This document shows, one piece after another, positions 1-6,286 of a stretch of 9,059 bases of DNA (the stretch's first letter is position 1; every line of letters begins with the position of its first letter). Source of the stretch: JADJPL01 sp964607915 (GTDB lineage Bacteria > Bacteroidota > Bacteroidia > Chitinophagales > Saprospiraceae); contig CAZSMU010000147.1 in NCBI GenBank assembly GCA_964607915.1, positions 1 to 9,059 on the forward strand, read 5' to 3'. The notes beneath the pieces were generated by a model. It was not told the DNA's origin. It saw only the letters and a program-made list of their open reading frames with translations, and searched no databases. Position numbers and translations under genes: made by a program.

Positions 1-664
1 CCCCTCGCTCTCCTCGAACCCCTCTATGTGAAGGGAACCCCCCTGGAAGCCTTTGAAGCGGCCCTGATAGAGGGAGATAGCAGCGGCAACGCCGTGGAGA
101 TCAGCGCGCAGTTGCGCAGCATTGCCATTTCCGGTGAACAGCCCAACTACAGGGCCAAGCTGGTTATCGTGGGCAATGGGCGCGTAGGGAAAACCTGCCT
201 CGTCAATCGATTGAGCGGGAAGCCCTTTAATGCCCATGAAGTCTATACCCATGGGATTGTTATATCAGACATGGACAAACGCGACTTCCCGGGTGTGAAA
301 ACCGACAAGCTCTATTTGAAAGTCTGGGATTTTGGCGGGCAGGAGGTGTTTTATGCGACCCACCAATTCTTCATGTCAGAGGAAGCATTGTATGTCTATG
401 CCTGGACGGACAAGGCCATCGCGGAGCGGAACCAGGAAAAGGACCAGGTCAAATCGCCCAAGCATCGCTGGCGCAGGCATGAATACTGGTTGGACAATGT
501 GCGGATGCACAGCAAAAACAGCCCTCTGCTGGTCGTAAAAACGCACACCGCGGAAGCCCGGGAATCTTTTCCGGATGATTTAGGGAAAAAATATCAGAAC
601 GGGCCCTCCCTCACTTTCGATGCAAAAAGCAATGATTCCGGCTATGTGGACAGCGTGAGACAGG
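1..664 (+). CDS. ROCO-TIR protein, N-terminal part (Roc GTPase), partial at both ends
   Basis: This is the Roc (Ras-of-complex) GTPase portion of a ROCO protein. The reading frame is open from base 1, so the true start lies upstream and the GTG at 28 is probably internal. Bases 1-150 read like the Pro/Leu/Glu-rich stretch that joins leucine-rich repeats to Roc in bacterial ROCO proteins. Motifs seen are Walker A GNGRVGKT (172-195), a G3/switch II DFGGQE (328-345) with the Roc-typical FYATHQFF just after it, and a G4-position strand LLVVKTHT (526-549). Family knowledge: Roc binds GTP/GDP and, with COR, acts as a dimeric switch controlling attached effector domains. The protein continues across an assembly gap into 675-2453. 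The G4 motif lacks the usual Asp (T-H-T-A), so nucleotide specificity or affinity may be altered. The Roc call is firm; upstream LRRs are inferred. Confidence 0.88.
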
Positions 665-674
665 NNNNNNNNNN
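665..674. other. assembly gap (10 N)
   Basis: Ten undetermined bases lie inside the ROCO gene. Taken literally they shift the frame: the upstream part reads in frame 1 and the downstream part in frame 3. The protein runs smoothly as ...YVDSVRQ | AITEALNGLP..., which is the expected last helix of Roc. The break is therefore most simply a gap of wrongly estimated length and not a biological frameshift. A true missing length of 2, 5, 8... bases, or a one-base overlap of the flanking contigs, would restore the frame. Confidence 0.9.
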
Positions 675-2453
675 GCCATTACCGAGGCGTTGAACGGATT
701 GCCCCTGCTTGGCAGCTCTTTCCCCAAAAATTATTACGACCTGATAGAAGCAATTGCGGCTTACCGGAATAGCGGGAAAGAGGAAATTTCCCGTACGGAG
801 TTCAATACACTGGCCTCCAAATACCGGATTCCGGAAAAAGATCAAGACGCAGCCCTGGGCTATCTCCACAAAACTGGTGAGGTAATCTATTTTGACAAAG
901 AAGGGTTGAAAGAAAAAGTGTATATCAATCCGCTTGCGCTGACCAAACGCTTGTATAAGCTGATAGAGGGAAACGATGTGCTGGAAAAAGAGCGAGGGGA
1001 ATTTGACACGGTGTACGCGGAGCGGGTTTTTGCAAGCGCGGATTGGCGCGAACTGCTGGAATTGCTGGAAAGTTTCGGACTGGTATTCCGCAAACCGGGT
1101 GGAAAAGGATTGTACGTCGCCCCACAATACCTGCCGGACCTATCGGATTCTGACAAAGTTAATAAACCCGAAAGAAAGCTGTTTGAGGGCCATCAATCAG
1201 GTCTGGAATGCCGATTCGCCTTGTATTACCCCTCCATTCTTCCCGAGAACGTAATGGTGAACCTTCTCTGTTATTTTGGGCCTTCTGCTGTGGATTCGTT
1301 GTACCGCAATGCTATTTATTTCAAGCTGCCCAACCATTCAGATGGCTGTGTGATTTGCACAGATGAAGAAAACCGGCTGGTCGAGGTGTTCACCAAAACG
1401 AACCCGGAGGGGGATTCACTGGCAAGAGGCGTTTTTGAAAAATTCAGGGAGCTCAGCAAGAAAACCGAAATCCACGTCGCCGTAGAAAAGGACAAATGGG
1501 TAAAAGCCTCAAACCTCGAGGACAATAACAAAGAAAACTTCTACCCTACCGCAGACGGTACCGGTGTCGTCAAAGCAGAAATATTCCATTTTTTGACGCG
1601 GGATAGGCATCTACATCGTGAACCTTCTCAACCCATTGATATTATGACACCAGAAGAACTCAAAAAAACCGTTAGAAACCACATTGCACTTGCCCAGACG
1701 AATGACGCCATCCGGGTCTTCAAAACATGGGCCGAAACGCAAGGGCCGGAATCGCTGCTGGATGGCCTCATCGCGCTGGAGAGCGAGTGGAATACTTTGC
1801 AAGCCAATAATAGAAGAGGGGTTATTTCGCCAGCCGATGAAGGCTTAAAAACCAACCAAATCGTCAGCCGCTTGCTGGGTTACCTGGGCGGAGTTGGGGA
1901 GAACACCGGGGGTTCTCGGTCGGGTCCAAATGGAGGAAGAGGAGAAATAGGGCTTGATCCCCCCAAAGGCCTGCCGATCATCACGGCAATCAACACCCCC
2001 GGCCCCACCCCCGGCCCGGCCAAAGTATTCCTTTCTTATGCGCGCGAACTTTTTGACGATGCAGAAAGGCTTAAAAAATACCTTGCCGTGCAAGAGGAAA
2101 ACAGAAATATCGAATTCTGGTACGACCAGAAAATTCAACCCGGGGACAACTGGGATGAGGCTATCAAGGATAAGATTATGGGGGCCGATATTTTTATTCT
2201 GCTGCTCAGCATCGATTTTTGGGCTTCGAAGTATATACGAACCAAAGAGTTGCCGCTGATTGCACAACGCCACGCAGAAGGGGCCAAGGTGCTGTGCGTG
2301 ATGGTGAGCGATAATGACTTCGAGAGCACCGCCTGGTCAAAACTACAGGCTGCGCCTCGCGAAAATGGGAGGTTGAAACCGGTTCGGGACTGGGAACGCG
2401 AAGACAAAGCCTGGAAGATTGTCGCAGAGGATTTGAAGACAATGTTGGGTTAA
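675..2453 (+). CDS. ROCO-TIR protein, C-terminal part (COR - EAD11-like - TIR)
   Basis: This continues the gene beginning before base 1, reading in frame from base 675 (AITEALNGLP). Residue numbers below count Met at 690 as 1. COR spans about 10-315: a winged-helix-like N-terminal half (through YVAPQYLPDL) and a C-terminal half starting near RFALYYP. Residues 319-402 resemble effector-associated domain 11: paired helices, a conserved aromatic/Leu core and the G-x-I-S turn (RRGVIS). A Gly/Pro linker (403-443) contains TPGPTPGP. The TIR domain (444-587) begins KVFLSYAR, has the BB-loop-like WYDQKIQPGDNW (477-488), LLLS, and Glu520 in TKEL, the position of the catalytic Glu in NAD-cleaving TIRs. 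Family knowledge: bacterial TIRs hydrolyse NAD or make signalling nucleotides in antiphage defence, and EADs are thought to mediate homotypic pairing with effectors. Activity here is inferred. The 222 bp after it hold no second defence gene. Confidence 0.88.
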   Translation, partial: AITEALNGLPLLGSSFPKNYYDLIEAIAAYRNSGKEEISRTEFNTLASKYRIPEKDQDAALGYLHKTGEVIYFDKEGLKEKVYINPLALTKRLYKLIEGNDVLEKERGEFDTVYAERVFASADWRELLELLESFGLVFRKPGGKGLYVAPQYLPDLSDSDKVNKPERKLFEGHQSGLECRFALYYPSILPENVMVNLLCYFGPSAVDSLYRNAIYFKLPNHSDGCVICTDEENRLVEVFTKTNPEGDSLARGVFEKFRELSKKTEIHVAVEKDKWVKASNLEDNNKENFYPTADGTGVVKAEIFHFLTRDRHLHREPSQPIDIMTPEELKKTVRNHIALAQTNDAIRVFKTWAETQGPESLLDGLIALESEWNTLQANNRRGVISPADEGLKTNQIVSRLLGYLGGVGENTGGSRSGPNGGRGEIGLDPPKGLPIITAINTPGPTPGPAKVFLSYARELFDDAERLKKYLAVQEENRNIEFWYDQKIQPGDNWDEAIKDKIMGADIFILLLSIDFWASKYIRTKELPLIAQRHAEGAKVLCVMVSDNDFESTAWSKLQAAPRENGRLKPVRDWEREDKAWKIVAEDLKTMLG

Positions 2454-2568
2454 CGTACAGCCAACCTGGATAGACGGTATTGCGAAGAACCCGCGAGTGT
2501 TCAAAATGGACCTGGAACGCCCCCTGGACGCCGATTCCCTGAGCGTCGGGTATCCGGAAGAAACGGGC

Positions 2569-2615
2569 ACAGCCCTGATTTTGACACATTTGTGTCAGGT
2601 ATGATTCCCGCAAGC
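2569..2615 (+). repeat. interspersed repeat copy 1 with palindrome TGACAC-N4-GTGTCA
   Basis: This 47 bp stretch is matched by a 46 bp stretch at 4231-4276, with two substitutions and one single-base indel. Its core palindrome is 2582-2597 (TGACAC-ATTT-GTGTCA; 7-bp arms if the flanking A/T is counted). Similarity ends abruptly outside ACAGCC...GCAAGC. It lies about 64 bp before the NAD(P)-binding gene and just upstream of a -7-like TATATTTG. It could be an operator shared by two genes or a small mobile intergenic repeat; the sequence alone does not decide. Confidence 0.75.
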
Positions 2616-2619
2616 GGTC

Positions 2620-2627
2620 TATATTTG
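2620..2627 (+). promoter_or_regulatory. candidate Bacteroidota -7 element for the NAD(P)-binding gene
   Basis: TATATTTG matches the Bacteroidota consensus TAnnTTTG exactly and sits 51 bp before the start codon at 2679. No well-spaced -33 TTTG is visible; the nearest TTTG ends at 2592, about 27 bp away against a usual 19-21. The palindrome of repeat copy 1 is centred about 34 bp upstream of this element, a place where an activator or repressor could act. Confidence 0.35.
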
Positions 2628-2678
2628 TTTTTCCCTCCTCGCTGACCCCTTGTAACAAACCTAATAATCCATACCAGT

Positions 2679-3320
2679 ATGAGAGTACTCCTCCTCGGCG
2701 CCACCGGATATTCGGGAAAAGCCGTTTTAGCAGAAGCCATCAAACAAGGCCATAAGGTAACGGTTTTGGTCCGCGACGCATCTAAAGTTCCCATCCAGCA
2801 TACAAACCTGACGATCGTCGAGGGAGATGTGCTGGACCCCGGGGTAGTCGCATCCGTTTTGCACAAGCAGCAAGCCGTGATCCAGTGCCTGGGCCTGGGC
2901 GGAAAAGGCGATGGAAAGCCCAGCACGTTTATTTCGGATGCTACGAAAATCATGGTGGCGGAAATGGAAAAGCAAAATGTCAAGCGCTTGATTGCGATGA
3001 GCAATGTGGGCGCCGGAAACAGCATTGCCTTTCAGCCCTGGTTTTTCAGGAAAATCATTCTCCCTTATTTCATGAAATGGCTGCAAGCGATCATTGACGA
3101 CAAAAACCGCATGGAGCCGATTATCATGGACAGCAATCTCGACTGGACCATCGTGCGCTGCCCCAATATAGTGGATAAACCGACCCGGGGAGGTTGTATA
3201 GCAACGCTGGATGGAAAAGGTTTAAAGCTGTCTGTAACCTTGGAAGATATGGCAAAATTTATGCTCCTTCAACTTACGGATGATATATTTGTAAAGCAGG
3301 CACCCTCTATCAGTAATTGA
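2679..3320 (+). CDS. NAD(P)-binding atypical SDR (NmrA / BLVRB-like) oxidoreductase
   Basis: This is a 213-residue cytoplasmic Rossmann-fold protein of the NAD(P)H-binding (NAD_binding_10, SDR a5-like) group. The N-terminus MRVLLLGATGYSG carries GxxGxxG at 7-13. VRDASK (31-36) supplies a basic Arg32 that fits NADP(H) binding, EGD (48-50) is the usual acidic turn after beta-3, MSNVGAG (108-114) takes the place of the active-site strand, and DWTIVRCP (155-162) is the family-typical late strand. The classical YxxxK pair is absent, as in atypical SDRs, so it may be a flavin or quinone reductase-like enzyme or a redox sensor. Substrate is unknown. The length is full for the family. The start is supported by the glycine motif directly after Met, with no Shine-Dalgarno. 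It converges on the outer-membrane protein gene with a 55 bp gap that shows no clear terminator hairpin. Confidence 0.88.
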   Translation: MRVLLLGATGYSGKAVLAEAIKQGHKVTVLVRDASKVPIQHTNLTIVEGDVLDPGVVASVLHKQQAVIQCLGLGGKGDGKPSTFISDATKIMVAEMEKQNVKRLIAMSNVGAGNSIAFQPWFFRKIILPYFMKWLQAIIDDKNRMEPIIMDSNLDWTIVRCPNIVDKPTRGGCIATLDGKGLKLSVTLEDMAKFMLLQLTDDIFVKQAPSISN

Positions 3321-3375
3321 GAAAGGACTTGTTGACCCCTCGATTCGCACAAATTGAGCGCATCCTGCCAGAAGC

Positions 3376-4137
3376 CTATTTTTCCGAGTACTGATGCCGG
3401 AAAGAATAAGACAGGACCAGGTTCCAGGCAAAGTTTTTACTTCCTTCGATTCGTGTCTTTATTTCCTTGTTCATAATGGATGATAACGCAACGGGGAACT
3501 GGTCATGCGATATCCTGAAATGGTTGGCCAGGTAAAAACCATCCTGGCCATCTATATTCAAATAATACCCTTGTGGCGTCCATGAAAATCTGACATGACG
3601 GGCAATCGGGAACCTCGTGATATTGGTATTCAATGCCAGGAAGTAGGTTGATCTGGGGCCATCTTTTTGCAGCCCCATTCCTCTCAACAAATAGGGCCCG
3701 ATGCTCAAATACTTCGACAGGGTAAAAGAAGGGGCTACCTCGTATGCTATGAACCTCCTGGCCTGAGTGATTTCCCACATCTTGTCATTTTCCTCTATGG
3801 TACGCAGAGCCAGGTTGTACGCTGGATGGATGCCGGCACCAAGTTTGAAATTTTTACTGCGCACAACATCATAGCGGAACCAAAACAACATCCCGCCTTT
3901 CTTGCCGTCGAGCGTCACGCGCATGTCCGGATCGAAAGAGAATCTATTCCTTCGGATAAAAAAGTTGAAAATAGCCGCCGGGGCATTCAACGAAAATGTC
4001 GGGATGATGGAAATCCCATTGTTGGTCACACCGATCACACCATTAATATGCAATAGCTTGGACGTGCTGTCAACGGACTGTGCCCCTCCGGTGTTGGCAA
4101 GAAGGACGAACAGGAGAGGTAAGCATAAGGACTTCAT
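3376..4137 (-). CDS. hypothetical outer-membrane beta-barrel-like protein with signal peptide
   Basis: This is a 253-residue protein. I chose Met at 4137 over the in-frame upstream Met at 4248 because it opens a clean signal peptide, MKSLCLPLLFVLLANTGGAQ, with likely cleavage after AQ. The mature chain is rich in alternating aromatic/polar stretches, for example FNFFIRRNRFSF, GGMLFWFRYDVV and GYYLNIDG, followed by short turns, consistent with a small outer-membrane beta-barrel. It ends LSYSFRHQYSEK. There is no lipobox Cys at the cleavage site. I do not recognise a named family. A role in the outer membrane is inferred; function is unknown. It is transcribed alone on the minus strand, divergent from the serine hydrolase and convergent with the reductase. 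Confidence 0.72.
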   Translation of the reverse strand: MKSLCLPLLFVLLANTGGAQSVDSTSKLLHINGVIGVTNNGISIIPTFSLNAPAAIFNFFIRRNRFSFDPDMRVTLDGKKGGMLFWFRYDVVRSKNFKLGAGIHPAYNLALRTIEENDKMWEITQARRFIAYEVAPSFTLSKYLSIGPYLLRGMGLQKDGPRSTYFLALNTNITRFPIARHVRFSWTPQGYYLNIDGQDGFYLANHFRISHDQFPVALSSIMNKEIKTRIEGSKNFAWNLVLSYSFRHQYSEK

Positions 4138-4153
4138 ACGGTTTTTTGAGCTC

Positions 4154-4161
4154 CAAAGGTA
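4154..4161 (-). promoter_or_regulatory. candidate -7 element for the outer-membrane protein gene
   Basis: Read on the minus strand this is TACCTTTG, an exact match to TAnnTTTG, 16 bp before the chosen start codon at 4137. This also favours the downstream start, since the upstream Met at 4248 would precede the promoter. The -33 position is weak (TTTT about 18 bp upstream). The 5' UTR would be short. Confidence 0.4.
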
Positions 4162-4230
4162 ATCCTGTTTTGCTGCCTTAAAAGCGACTGTTTGAATTTC
4201 GTAATGATTCGTTTGATGTACGGTGCCGGT

Positions 4231-4276
4231 ACAGCCTGATTTTGACACATTAGTGTCAGGTATGATCCCCGCAAGC
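4231..4276 (+). repeat. interspersed repeat copy 2 with palindrome TGACAC-N4-GTGTCA
   Basis: This is the second copy of the element at 2569-2615, differing by a T/A change in the palindrome spacer, a T/C change near the 3' end and one missing C. The palindrome is 4243-4258. It lies in the 277 bp divergent region between the outer-membrane protein gene (start 4137) and the serine hydrolase gene (start 4415), in the same orientation as copy 1 and upstream of a plus-strand gene. The rest of that region shows no exact TAnnTTTG on the plus strand and no small gene I can support. Confidence 0.75.
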
Positions 4277-4414
4277 AGCGATTTGCTTCCGCCTGTTTTC
4301 TATTCGCGCTGCGCAGGTCCGGTTACAAATAAAACGACCATCAGCAGACATGGGCTTGTTAAACCTTCCGGCGCTCCTCGGGTCGAACAAAAGTGCACTA
4401 AAGAGCATCAAACC

Positions 4415-5731
4415 ATGAAACTATTTTTACTCCTTATCCTCCTGCAGGTGGGGGCTACGAGTGTTATAAAAGCTCAGTCCCTGCCTCCGGATTTGGCGAA
4501 TCAACTGCAAAGTAAAATTGAAAACCTGCGGATTGCCAATAATTTAAAGGGCATATCGGCCTGCGTAATGTATCCGGGAATGGGAACCTGGCAAGGGGTA
4601 AGCGGTATTTCTCATCCGGGGGCACCCATCACTTCGGACATGGCCTTTGGAATAGCGAGCAATACCAAGTTATTCACAGGAGTACTGCTTTTAAAGCTGG
4701 CAGAAAAAAAGATTGTTAACCTCAATGATTCTCTGCACCGGTACCTTCCCGTGTTTAAAAATATAGATCCAAACATCACCATACGCCAACTGCTCAACCA
4801 CACGAGTGGTTTAGCCGATGTGACAAGCGTGACGGGCTATCCGGATTCGATACTGACGAACCCCAACCGCATATTCACCCCAGCCGAGCTAATGACCTGG
4901 GCCGGCCCCCCTTTGTTTCCCGCCGGTACGAGCTGGAATTATTGCAACACCAATTACCTGCTTGCGGGCATGATAGCGGAAAGTGCAACCGGAAAGCGCT
5001 ATGGCCAACTATTGCGCGATAGCATCTTATCTCCCCTGCATCTGGACAGCACCTTTCTTGACGTTTACGATAGCCTTGCCTGTACCATAGCCCATCCATG
5101 GCAAGCAGGGGTCGACAACATTTCAATTCCGAGAAAGTCGCTCAATAGTGCAGCGGGGGCGGCAGGGGCAATGTACTCCACATCCGGTGAAATGGCACAA
5201 TGGTACCATGCCTTGATGAATGGCAAGTTCTTGAGCGCCCAATCGTTTACGGAGTTGACCACCTTTGTGGGGGCCGGGAATTACGGAATAGGCATCAGCA
5301 AAGCTACGGTATTCGGCAGGACCGTCTGGCAACACGGCGGTACCATCTGGGGGGGATATAATTCTTTTATGTTATACGACCCTGCTTCTGGTGCAATCAT
5401 TTGTGTGCTAATCAATCAGCTACCCGCACAGGCAATCCAGGTTGCAGTACAGCTCTTTTCGGTTTTGGTAAATAATGCGGTGGGTGTCCGGGAAGAGGAT
5501 GAGGAAGGGGAAGGTATTGCGGTATATCCCAATCCGACCAGCGGCCTGGTCAACGTCAAGGTGCCCGACCGAAAGCCGGCAAGCATTAAAATCTACAACC
5601 TGTCTGGTCAGTTGATGAAAGAGACAACTGAGCCTCAATTTTTTATATCCAATTTTCCGAGCGCTGCGTACTTTGTGCAGGTACAAACCGGAGCTGGAAC
5701 CTATTTGCGTACTCTAATCAAGAAACGTTAG
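4415..5731 (+). CDS. secreted class C beta-lactamase-like serine hydrolase with T9SS sorting domain
   Basis: This 438-residue protein belongs to the beta-lactamase / penicillin-binding-protein-like serine hydrolase family. The start at 4415 is chosen because MKLFLLLILLQVGA...IKAQS is a clear signal peptide; the longer in-frame start at 4223 would translate the intergenic repeat. Catalytic motifs are S82-N-T-K85 (nucleophile Ser and Lys), Y176-C-N178 in NYCNTNYLLAG, and H307-G-G in WQHGGT in place of KTG. Residues 369-438 (VYPNPTSG..., IKIYNLSGQL, YFVQVQTG...LIKKR) are a type A T9SS C-terminal sorting domain, reached through an acidic linker (REEDEEGEG). It is therefore predicted to be exported by Sec, secreted by T9SS and surface-anchored or released. 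Family members act as D-Ala-D-Ala peptidases, esterases or lactamases; the substrate is not readable. Its last 14 bp overlap the convergent HxlR gene. Confidence 0.92.
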   Translation: MKLFLLLILLQVGATSVIKAQSLPPDLANQLQSKIENLRIANNLKGISACVMYPGMGTWQGVSGISHPGAPITSDMAFGIASNTKLFTGVLLLKLAEKKIVNLNDSLHRYLPVFKNIDPNITIRQLLNHTSGLADVTSVTGYPDSILTNPNRIFTPAELMTWAGPPLFPAGTSWNYCNTNYLLAGMIAESATGKRYGQLLRDSILSPLHLDSTFLDVYDSLACTIAHPWQAGVDNISIPRKSLNSAAGAAGAMYSTSGEMAQWYHALMNGKFLSAQSFTELTTFVGAGNYGIGISKATVFGRTVWQHGGTIWGGYNSFMLYDPASGAIICVLINQLPAQAIQVAVQLFSVLVNNAVGVREEDEEGEGIAVYPNPTSGLVNVKVPDRKPASIKIYNLSGQLMKETTEPQFFISNFPSAAYFVQVQTGAGTYLRTLIKKR

Positions 5732-6083
5732 ATTCATCGGGGCCCTTTTTGAACTGTTCTTCTATCATTTTCAGGCCATAGTTCCGTATGGTCGTGATGA
5801 GTTCAATGATATCCCTGCCCTGTTCGGTCAGGGAATATTCCGTTTTGGGCGGTACGACCGCATACACTTTGCGGTGGATGTATCCGTCTTCCTCCAGCTC
5901 CCTAAGCTGTGTGGTCAGCATTTTATCGGATATGTGGGGAATATCCCTGCGCAATTCCCCATAGCGCATGACGCTTTCTTTCAGGCGCCACAATATGGGG
6001 GCTTTCCAGGTACCCCCGATTTGTTCCATCACGAGTTGAACAGGGTTGTAGTACACTTTTCCCTTGTACTGAAAGTCTGGCAT
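5718..6083 (-). CDS. HxlR-family winged-helix transcriptional regulator
   Basis: This 121-residue protein has the full HxlR architecture: an N-terminal segment leading into VMEQIGGTWKAPILWRL (family signature GGkWt..iL), a recognition region with FxELrr-like YGELRRDIPHISDKMLTTQLRELEEDGYIHR, a wing YAVVPPKTEYSLTEQG, and a C-terminal dimerisation helix ending KKGPDESNVS. HxlR proteins bind palindromic operators as dimers and often control divergent genes that handle electrophiles or oxidants. The usual Cys before Pro in the N-terminal CPV motif is Asn here (YYNPVQ) and there is no Cys anywhere in the protein, so thiol switching as in YodB or HypR is unlikely. It is divergent from the DJ-1/PfpI gene across a 203 bp region and probably represses it, itself, or both. 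Confidence 0.93.
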   Translation of the reverse strand: MPDFQYKGKVYYNPVQLVMEQIGGTWKAPILWRLKESVMRYGELRRDIPHISDKMLTTQLRELEEDGYIHRKVYAVVPPKTEYSLTEQGRDIIELITTIRNYGLKMIEEQFKKGPDESNVS

Positions 6084-6146
6084 AGCACTAAATGAGCCGA
6101 CCGGTTGCGAGGGGGTATCAGCGCAGGATCAGAAGGGGCATTTTCT

Positions 6147-6165
6147 TTCCACCTGGCTTCCACCT
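6147..6165. repeat. short direct repeat TTCCACCT x2
   Basis: TTCCACCT occurs at 6147-6154 and 6158-6165, an 11 bp period of about one helical turn, in the hxlR-side leader. The same area holds an 8-bp inverted pair TTGCGAGG (6105-6112) and CCTCGCAA (6163-6170). Both could be chance or minor protein-binding sites. Confidence 0.3.
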
Positions 6166-6189
6166 CGCAATAAGTCGTTGATTTACAAA

Positions 6190-6207
6190 ATACTTTCTAA
6201 AAAGTAT
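6190..6207. promoter_or_regulatory. palindromic candidate HxlR operator
   Basis: ATACTTT-CTAA-AAAGTAT is a perfect 7-bp inverted repeat around a 4-bp centre, located between the HxlR gene (start 6083) and the DJ-1/PfpI gene (start 6287). Its TACT...AGTA ends and size suit a dimeric winged-helix repressor. That it is bound by the neighbouring regulator is inferred from position and symmetry. Confidence 0.5.
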
Positions 6208-6231
6208 GTATCGCACTTTTGGGTTATACTG

Positions 6232-6262
6232 TTGACAAATATACATATCGTTTGAATATTTG
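6232..6262 (+). promoter_or_regulatory. candidate promoter of the DJ-1/PfpI operon
   Basis: A TTG at 6232-6234 is followed after 20 bp by AATATTTG (6255-6262), which matches the Bacteroidota -7 consensus TAnnTTTG except at the first base. The spacing fits a -33/-7 pair and puts the transcript start about 20 bp before the ATG. The same interval carries a 7-bp inverted pair CAAATAT (6236-6242) and ATATTTG (6256-6262), which could be a second regulator site. Confidence 0.4.
6236..6243 (-). promoter_or_regulatory. candidate -7 element of the hxlR-type gene
   Basis: The minus-strand reading TATATTTG is an exact TAnnTTTG match. If used, the hxlR transcript would start near 6230 and run through the palindrome at 6190-6207, allowing autorepression. 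It would also face and overlap the DJ-1 operon promoter. No good -33 element is visible. Confidence 0.28.
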
Positions 6263-6286
6263 CGATAAAAAATTCAAAACAGGAAA

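Noticed and set aside
28..693. ROCO N-terminal region as a complete short gene starting at GTG 28
   Set aside because: The frame is open to base 1 and the end at 693 is created only by reading through the N gap in the wrong frame.
2206..2658. 150-codon minus-strand open frame across the ROCO 3' end
   Set aside because: It overlaps the conserved TIR domain in antisense and shows only low-complexity Arg/Ser-rich translation.
2454..2678. Rho-independent terminator after the ROCO gene, using the TGACAC palindrome
   Set aside because: The palindrome has no following T-run and recurs upstream of another gene, so an operator or dispersed repeat fits better.
3667..4056. 129-codon plus-strand open frame
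   Set aside because: It lies wholly antisense inside the signal-peptide protein gene, with no recognisable motif; a shadow frame.
4138..4248. Longer N-terminus of the minus-strand outer-membrane protein from Met 4248
   Set aside because: The signal peptide begins at the Met encoded at 4137, and an exact -7-like element lies between the two starts.
4223..4414. Longer N-terminus of the serine hydrolase from Met 4223
   Set aside because: It would translate the intergenic repeat and bury the clear signal peptide that begins at 4415.
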